Shown here piece by piece: positions 58,834 through 64,000 of a stretch of DNA of 64,000 nt. The stretch spans positions 2,323,728 through 2,387,727 of the forward strand of contig NZ_JH597773.1 of assembly GCF_000243335.1 (NCBI RefSeq). The letters run 5' to 3'. Made by a program: the position numbers and the translations under genes. Each line of letters starts with the position of its first letter. The stretch's first letter is position 1. Source of the DNA: Leptonema illini DSM 21528. Lineage in GTDB: Bacteria; Spirochaetota; Leptospiria; Leptospirales; Leptonemataceae. The notes under the pieces were generated by a model. The model was not told where the DNA came from, made no database searches, and saw nothing but the letters and a program-made list of their open reading frames with translations.

Positions 58834-60372
58834 TTATGAATAGCTTTTCGCTATCAGATCCTTGTAGCGCTGTTCTTCCTGCGCATAATAATCCTCGCTC
58901 CAGCCGGCCTTCAGACACATCGTACGGATCTCGCCAAGCACGGCCTTCCCGCCTTCGGGTAACAGGATGCCCAGTCGCAGTCGTCGAATCATCAGATCGT
59001 CAAGATGCACGACCCACTCCTTCTCAAGGGCATAGCGCGCCGCCTCTCTCAAAATCTGCGTACCGGCGAAAAAAGGAGAGGGCTCCTGCTCGAGCCTCGA
59101 TTCAAGGCCGGCAGCGTCGGCTCCATAGGCCGCCGATAGATAACGCGAAAGCTCAGTATTCTGTTTCATGGCCGGATTCGCAAAAGGACGCGGACGCAAT
59201 CCTTTCAGAGTCGGGAATATGCCATCCAGTTTGGTTAACGCATGAATCGCCTCGTTGCGAAAGGTCGTCAGCTTGCCGCCCGTTACCGTCAGCAACCCTC
59301 GATCGAGGTCGATGAACATGTCACGGGATTCTTTCGACGGATCCTTTGCACCGCTTGAAACGACGGGCCGCACGCCCGACCACGTCGAGATGACGTCGGC
59401 CCCGGTGATCTTCGCCTCGGGAAACATAGCGTTCACCGCCTCAAGCAAATACCTGCGCTCCGCATCGCTGATGACGGGCAGCGTATCGGCCGGAGCGTCG
59501 TGATCAAGATCGGTCGTTCCGACAAAGGTCACGCCCAACCAGGGCAAGAGAAAGACGTTGCGCCGATCGACGGGATGCGAAAAGGCAAGCGCCTTTGTAA
59601 CAGGAAGCCTTTCGTTCTTGAAAACAAGGTGGCTTCCGCGAAGAGGCCGTATCAGTTTCGGAAGGCCAAGCGTCTTACGAAGCTGGTCGACGTTCGCTCC
59701 CGTAGCGTTTACAAGCACGCTGCACGGAATAACATGTTCCGTGCCGTCGATGCGATCCTGGATCTTCACGCCTTTTACGCCTCCGCCTTCGAGCAGAGGC
59801 TCCACAAGAGGCGCATAGTTCATAATCGCAGCGCCCGCGTTCTCGGCATCATGCAGAATGCGCATCACAAGACGCATATCGTCGGTCTGCGCGTCATAGT
59901 AAACGTAGCCGCCCAGCAGATTGGCGGACTTCAGACCGACAAAGGCATCTTTCATCGCCTGCGCCGATACGGAATGATGATACGATTTACCCGCGAAAAT
60001 ATCGTATACCATCAATCCGACCTTGAAAAGCACTCTGTTCTTCGTTGAATAAACAGGAAGAACAAAATCGAGCGGACGTATCAGGCCGGGCAGTTCTTTC
60101 ATCAGCGCCTCTCGCTCGCGCACCGAACGATAGGTCACGCCGGGCTGACCGGATTGCAGATAACGCAGACCGCCATGTACGAGCTTTGAAGAGCAGCTCG
60201 AAGATCCCCATCCGAAATCCATCGATTCAACAAGCAACACCTTGAGGCCGGCAAGCGCCGCCTCGCGTGCGATGCCCGCTCCCGTCACGCCGCCGCCGGC
60301 GATCACAAGATCAGGCGGATGTTGCTTCATCTTTTCAAAGACGGCTCGTCTCTGCTCTTTCCATTCGTTCAT
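58834..60372 (-). CDS. glpD: FAD-dependent glycerol-3-phosphate dehydrogenase
   Basis: 512 residues. The FAD fold begins DLVIAGGGVTGAGIAREAALAGLKVLLVES, followed by SSKLVHGGLRYLQSG, LRGSHLVFKN, the GTTDLDHDAP block, GVRPVVSSGAKDPSKESRD and GLLTVTGGKLTTFR. The C-terminal DAO_C-type domain closes the protein. It oxidises glycerol-3-phosphate to DHAP at the membrane with quinone. It lies between the FAD-oxidoreductase and kinase genes on one strand, 90 bp from the former. Confidence 0.93.
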   Translation of the reverse strand: MNEWKEQRRAVFEKMKQHPPDLVIAGGGVTGAGIAREAALAGLKVLLVESMDFGWGSSSCSSKLVHGGLRYLQSGQPGVTYRSVREREALMKELPGLIRPLDFVLPVYSTKNRVLFKVGLMVYDIFAGKSYHHSVSAQAMKDAFVGLKSANLLGGYVYYDAQTDDMRLVMRILHDAENAGAAIMNYAPLVEPLLEGGGVKGVKIQDRIDGTEHVIPCSVLVNATGANVDQLRKTLGLPKLIRPLRGSHLVFKNERLPVTKALAFSHPVDRRNVFLLPWLGVTFVGTTDLDHDAPADTLPVISDAERRYLLEAVNAMFPEAKITGADVISTWSGVRPVVSSGAKDPSKESRDMFIDLDRGLLTVTGGKLTTFRNEAIHALTKLDGIFPTLKGLRPRPFANPAMKQNTELSRYLSAAYGADAAGLESRLEQEPSPFFAGTQILREAARYALEKEWVVHLDDLMIRRLRLGILLPEGGKAVLGEIRTMCLKAGWSEDYYAQEEQRYKDLIAKSYS

Positions 60373-60462
60373 ATAGATCTCCTTCTCTCGGATCAGCTCT
60401 TTCGGATCTGTCCGCTCTGACCCCTATCAGATCGGTTCCGTACCAATCGCCTAATATTCCGG

Positions 60463-62073
60463 TTAACGCTGCGTCAGATTACCCGTATCAAATAATCCCT
60501 TCGGATCAGCCGTTTTGATCATCGACTCAAGCCACTTCATGCCTACCTCGCCTTTTTCAGCGGGCAGGTACGGAGAATGATCGCGGCCGACTCCGTGCTG
60601 ATGACTGATCGTGCCGCCCATCTCCACAATCGCGCGACTGGCCGCATCTTTCATACGTTTCCAGAGCTGCAGCGTCTTTTCAGGCGTCGCCTGTGCGCGA
60701 AAGACGTAGGTCGTATAGATCGCCGATCCCGATCCGTAAAGATGCGATAGATGCGTATACACCAGCAATCGCTCGCCTGCTTCATCCATGGCCGCTTTCT
60801 GCAACGCCTCTTCGATGCGACTCACACCATCGGTCACCTTATCCCACGGAACGGCCGTTTCAAGCGTGTCGACGGCCCAGCCCATCTCCCACAGCGAATT
60901 GCGCATATAGGGCCCGCGAAAGCGATTCTTCTTCCAGGCCGAACCGAGCTTCTGACCGAGAGAGACACCGTTATATTTCGAGGCAAGATGCATCGTAATC
61001 TTCTTCGTATGGCTAACATGCGCCTTCGTTCCCGTAAAACCGACGATAAGAAGGCACTTGCCCTCGCCCACTCCGCGAAGAGCAAGATAACGCTCCATCC
61101 ATTTAATCAACGAAGCATGACCGGCCAGCGACAGCGTAACGAACGTTTCGCGCGCAGAGCTCAGACGCATCATGGATAACGGCAGGCGATTCTGAACGGC
61201 TGCCCGTGCAAAGGCCTCGGCTCTTTTCCAGTCAGGGAAGAATACGCCGTGAAACTCCTCGGCCTCGGGAATAGGCCGGGCACGCACCGTCACCTCGGTG
61301 ATAACGCCCATACGCCCTTCTGAGCCAAGAAGCACCTGACGCAGGTCAGGCCCGGCCGCACTCGCCGGATGCAGCGGCAGATTAATCTCTGCATCGGCAG
61401 TAATGACGCGACCGCCGGCAAACTGATCTTCGATACGGCCATAATAGAGGCTCTGCTGACCGCTGGAACGAGCAGCCACCCATCCGCCAAGTGTGCTGTA
61501 TTCGTAAGACTGTGGAAAATGCCCGAGCATCATTCCGTGCGGCGCAAGCTGGCGCTCGACGTCGGGGCCTGCAACGCCGGCCTGAAAACGAGCCAGTCGA
61601 CTGACCGGATCAAAATGTAGAAGGCGGTTCATGCGGCTGAGATCAAGCACAAGCACGGCCCGATCCCCTTTCGGACGATTGATATGCCCGACGACGCTTG
61701 TGCCTCCGCCGTAGATCATCACGACGGCGTTTTTTTCGGCGGCCAGCGTTAACAGCCGGCGCACATCCTCTTCGCTTTCAGGAAAAGCGACGGCGTCGGG
61801 AAAGTCCAGGCCGATGCCCTGGCGCAGAGAAAGCCAGTCGGGTAACGATTGCCCGCGTGCATGCCACAGTCGGGCCTCAGCCGACGTATCGACGCCCGGC
61901 ATACCTTCGAGTCGTGACGGTCCTACAAGGCGCAGCGCCTCTTCGTAGGTAATATCTCTTGTCGCCTTCTCAGGAGGCGTCGGCTCTCCCGTAATCTCTT
62001 TTAAAAAGCGGATTCCATCTTCGGGTAACCCCACATTGATCGAATCATCTCCCCATCCGTTCCAGCGTTTCAT
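60463..62073 (-). CDS. FAD-binding oxidoreductase, alkyl-DHAP synthase-like
   Basis: 536 residues from the ATG at 62073, inside the stop of the GntR gene (ATGA). PCMH-type FAD domain: FPESEEDVRRLLTLAAEKNAVVMIYGGGTSVVGHI, then GHFPQSYEYSTLGGWVAARSSGQQSLYYG, and the C-terminal ISHQHGVGRDHSPYL with the double His seen in alkyldihydroxyacetonephosphate synthases and glycolate-oxidase relatives. With glpD and a kinase next to it, ether-lipid synthesis or turnover, or glycerol-derived oxidation, is likely; the substrate is unresolved. Confidence 0.85.
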   Translation of the reverse strand: MKRWNGWGDDSINVGLPEDGIRFLKEITGEPTPPEKATRDITYEEALRLVGPSRLEGMPGVDTSAEARLWHARGQSLPDWLSLRQGIGLDFPDAVAFPESEEDVRRLLTLAAEKNAVVMIYGGGTSVVGHINRPKGDRAVLVLDLSRMNRLLHFDPVSRLARFQAGVAGPDVERQLAPHGMMLGHFPQSYEYSTLGGWVAARSSGQQSLYYGRIEDQFAGGRVITADAEINLPLHPASAAGPDLRQVLLGSEGRMGVITEVTVRARPIPEAEEFHGVFFPDWKRAEAFARAAVQNRLPLSMMRLSSARETFVTLSLAGHASLIKWMERYLALRGVGEGKCLLIVGFTGTKAHVSHTKKITMHLASKYNGVSLGQKLGSAWKKNRFRGPYMRNSLWEMGWAVDTLETAVPWDKVTDGVSRIEEALQKAAMDEAGERLLVYTHLSHLYGSGSAIYTTYVFRAQATPEKTLQLWKRMKDAASRAIVEMGGTISHQHGVGRDHSPYLPAEKGEVGMKWLESMIKTADPKGLFDTGNLTQR

Positions 62074-62837
62074 CGTCTCCCCCTTTTCTTCGATTTTGTT
62101 GATGCCTGTTCGCTTCCTGCCGCCCCACCGGAGGCGGCAAGCCATATATCGATGCTGCGCCTCATCACGATGCGCACCTCTTCGGCGGCTCGCTCCGCAT
62201 CGGGCAGAGCGGCCATAAGATCGGAATAAAACATACGTGACGATTCGCGGGCGCCGGGCAGCGAGAAATACAGCTCACCTGCCTGCCTGTAGACCGATGA
62301 GAAGCTATTGAGAAGCATCGGATACACAGGATTGCCCGACTCGATACAGAGAAGGCGATGCAGCTGCCAGTCATAGATAGCAAAGGCATCGGCGGCGTCG
62401 GTTAACAATGTCGAGCGTTGCAGATAGGCCTCGATTCCGGCTGCGTTGCGCCTCACGGCGGCGTAGCCATAGGCCGGCGCAAGGGCCAGGCGCACATCAA
62501 GCAGCGACGAAATCCAGCCTGCATCAAGAAGCTCCTGCCGGGCCAGCGTATCGAGAATCGTCAGGCCGCCCTCTTCTCGATAGTTGCGAATGACGGTCGG
62601 CTTGCCGTGCCGTATCTCAATCCAGCCGTCGCGGCTCAGCCGCTGCAACGCCTCGCGCAGAGGCTGACGATTCACGCCCAGCGCCAGAGCAAGCTCTCGC
62701 TCTGAAGGCAACGCATCGCCCGGAACGCCTGCCATGATACGATCCAGCAACGCCTTCTCGATATAATCCGAAGGCCGAAGAGCGCCCGGCTCCGGTTCTG
62801 TTTTCTCATGAGTTCTTTGCTGTGTCGAAAACGTCAT
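62070..62837 (-). CDS. GntR/FadR-family transcriptional regulator
   Basis: 256 residues from the ATG at 62837 (AAGG site upstream). Winged helix: PSDYIEKALLDRIMAGVPGDALPSERELALALGVNRQPLREALQRLSRDGWIEIRHGKPTVI; the C-terminal FCD/FadR-type helical ligand domain (about 75-230) has no obvious metal His triad. Translationally coupled to the FAD-oxidoreductase gene. A perfect 9-bp-arm palindrome 65 bp upstream (62902) is the likely autoregulatory operator. Confidence 0.92.
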   Translation of the reverse strand: MTFSTQQRTHEKTEPEPGALRPSDYIEKALLDRIMAGVPGDALPSERELALALGVNRQPLREALQRLSRDGWIEIRHGKPTVIRNYREEGGLTILDTLARQELLDAGWISSLLDVRLALAPAYGYAAVRRNAAGIEAYLQRSTLLTDAADAFAIYDWQLHRLLCIESGNPVYPMLLNSFSSVYRQAGELYFSLPGARESSRMFYSDLMAALPDAERAAEEVRIVMRRSIDIWLAASGGAAGSEQASTKSKKRGRR

Positions 62838-62901
62838 TGTATCGCCTTTTCTTTTTCGAGAGCCGGCAGCCCTCACCATTTCGGCATTCAGATCACCCGC
62901 T

Positions 62902-62921
62902 CTGGTCGGAGGTCCGACCAG
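62902..62921. promoter_or_regulatory. GntR operator
   Basis: CTGGTCGGA-GG-TCCGACCAG, perfect arms of nine bases, 65 bp upstream of the gntR start. It matches the TGGTC-N(x)-GACCA form bound by FadR-type GntR proteins. It probably controls the gntR-FAD-glpD-kinase series. Confidence 0.78.
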
Positions 62922-63150
62922 TTCAAATCTGTGAGATTCCAGAAATCCTGTCAAACAAAAAAAAGCGGCTACTGGGGGTGGCCGGGGCGTGGGGGCAAAA
63001 AGGCAGATTGTCCTACTCGCAACTTCCATCGACATATTCGCATCCACTCGACTTTCTGCACTTTGTTTGTCGAAAAAACAGTTGAAACAGAAGCCCCGCA
63101 ATACACTGTTTTCAGTGCCAGGACCTCACAGTCCGATATCGCCAGGGAAT
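62922..63150. other. Gene-free part of divergent spacer
   Basis: Between the GntR operator and the start of the Asp-box protein gene. A plus-strand frame begins near 62989, but it has no protein-like character. A G-rich run is at 62971-62985. No second promoter recognised. Confidence 0.4.
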
Positions 63151-64000
63151 ATGAAGCACACACACACCTTCTTTATATCCTTTCAGCTCTCATGCTTCTG
63201 GGGCCTTGCTATACGGGAGCTGAAACACCATCCGGTTTATGGAAGGTCGCCGGTAAGATCACTGTGCCCGATAACAAAGGACGACTACACGCCTGCTCAG
63301 CGAACGGAGTATCCTACATCGCCAATAATGTATCCCTATTATCATCGAGAGATAACGGTTCCACATGGAAGGAAGAGCGATTCCCCGTAGAAACGGTAAC
63401 CATTGTATTCTGCAACCAGCATATTCTCATCGCCGGGAATATTTCTGACCTCAGAGTCAGTCGAGATGGAGGCCTCACCTGGTTGCAAACAACAGGCATT
63501 GACACTCCTCAATGGACGATGGACCCCGTTTTCGCCCGATGTGGCGAGAAGACCTTTGCCGGCATTAGCCAGATCGGCGATATGATAAACACTCCTGACA
63601 GCGGTGTTCTCTATTTACTCAGAGAGCAAACCTGGATACCATACGCCGACTGGAAACGAGGACCCGTCTATCAACTGCATTGCAGTGAACACGGACTCTT
63701 TCTGGGGGACGATACAAATATTGAAATCGTCAAACTGGACGATAGTCCAGTAAGCTGGCAGGTCACACTGAATGATGGCCTTCGGGTCCCCTGTCCGATG
63801 TACCGCTTTGGTTGCGATATCGGTCGCAGTGAACCCTTCCTGACAACGCCCGACGGGATTTTTCTTTTCACAGGCTGGGCTATTTTCAAATTTCGTAAGA
63901 ATTTGACTGGCTGGGATAACACAGGTACGACCATTCCCGATTCTTTCTACGCCGATGAGGTTATACACTGCAAAAATCAGATCTACCTGACCGGGAAAAA
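63151..64000 (+). CDS. Partial Asp-box (BNR) propeller lipoprotein with out-of-frame start
   Basis: A frame without stop runs from before 63192 to the window end. It encodes LLYILSALMLLGPC (signal/lipobox-like), TGAETPSGLWKVAGKIT, and two exact Asp-box motifs, SRDNGSTW (63345-63368) and SRDGGLTW (63459-63482), as in sialidase and Ycf48-type propellers. The natural start ATGAAG at 63151, behind AGGGA, is in a different frame; the stretch between is (CA)5-CC. One CA unit fewer joins MKHTH to the LLYILSALM signal. So the gene is either phase-switched off, mutated or misread. The 3' end is outside the window. Confidence 0.7.
63157..63167 (+). repeat. CA dinucleotide tract in the signal-peptide coding region
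   Basis: CACACACACAC directly follows the ATGAAG start of the propeller lipoprotein gene. Loss of one unit would restore the frame. Confidence 0.85.

Overview
The window looks like chromosome of a GC-rich spirochaete of the order Leptospirales (Leptonema- or Turneriella-like). This is an inference. It rests on a TPR protein resembling the spirochaetal periplasmic flagellar collar protein FlcA at the left edge, many lipoproteins with relaxed lipoboxes, a secreted DUF4189 protein, a bactofilin, a sterol desaturase-like enzyme and scattered housekeeping genes. There is no rRNA, prophage, insertion sequence or CRISPR array. Three tRNA genes are present (Asp, Glu, Lys).

Layout. 1-7 kb: a TPR protein with an octapeptide repeat tract, a WecG/TagA glycosyltransferase, thiS-thiE, and an exbB-exbD-exbD-tonB energy-transduction operon. 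7-16 kb: an acetoacetate decarboxylase-family gene behind a palindromic operator, tRNAs, a DsbA-family protein, cheW, an acyltransferase/patatin pair, a DegT aminotransferase, two long intergenic hairpins, DUF937 and DUF4189 proteins and a STAS protein. 16-30 kb: homoserine dehydrogenase, MTA phosphorylase, an SH3 lipoprotein, a decayed region (one frameshifted gene plus an HxlR remnant), a rhomboid pseudoprotease, PBP1A, an S1-domain protein, bactofilin-homoserine kinase and a DsbA-domain lipoprotein. 30-41 kb: an N-formylglutamate amidohydrolase-like protein, acetolactate synthase preceded by a leader-peptide attenuator, malate dehydrogenase, two SPFH proteins with a CsoR-family repressor, and a reductase/aldehyde dehydrogenase pair. 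41-50 kb: small lipoproteins, an outer-membrane protein, a Lon-like protease with a Usp-like partner, and HslV. 50-64 kb: alaS, a YajQ protein, a TPR-like protein, a membrane AraC regulator, a sterol desaturase behind a palindrome cluster, a glycerol-3-phosphate/FAD oxidoreductase cluster with its own GntR regulator and operator, and a partial Asp-box propeller protein whose start is out of frame at a CA repeat.

The strongest unlisted signal is a ribosome-mediated attenuator upstream of acetolactate synthase at 31945-32098. A 28-codon leader ORF carries a dense Leu/Val block, followed by mutually exclusive antiterminator and terminator pairings. Other points of interest are the CA-repeat contingency-type start at the right edge, the single-base frameshift in a G tract near 21185, the palindrome cluster near 55.4 kb, and the paired long hairpins near 13.6 kb.
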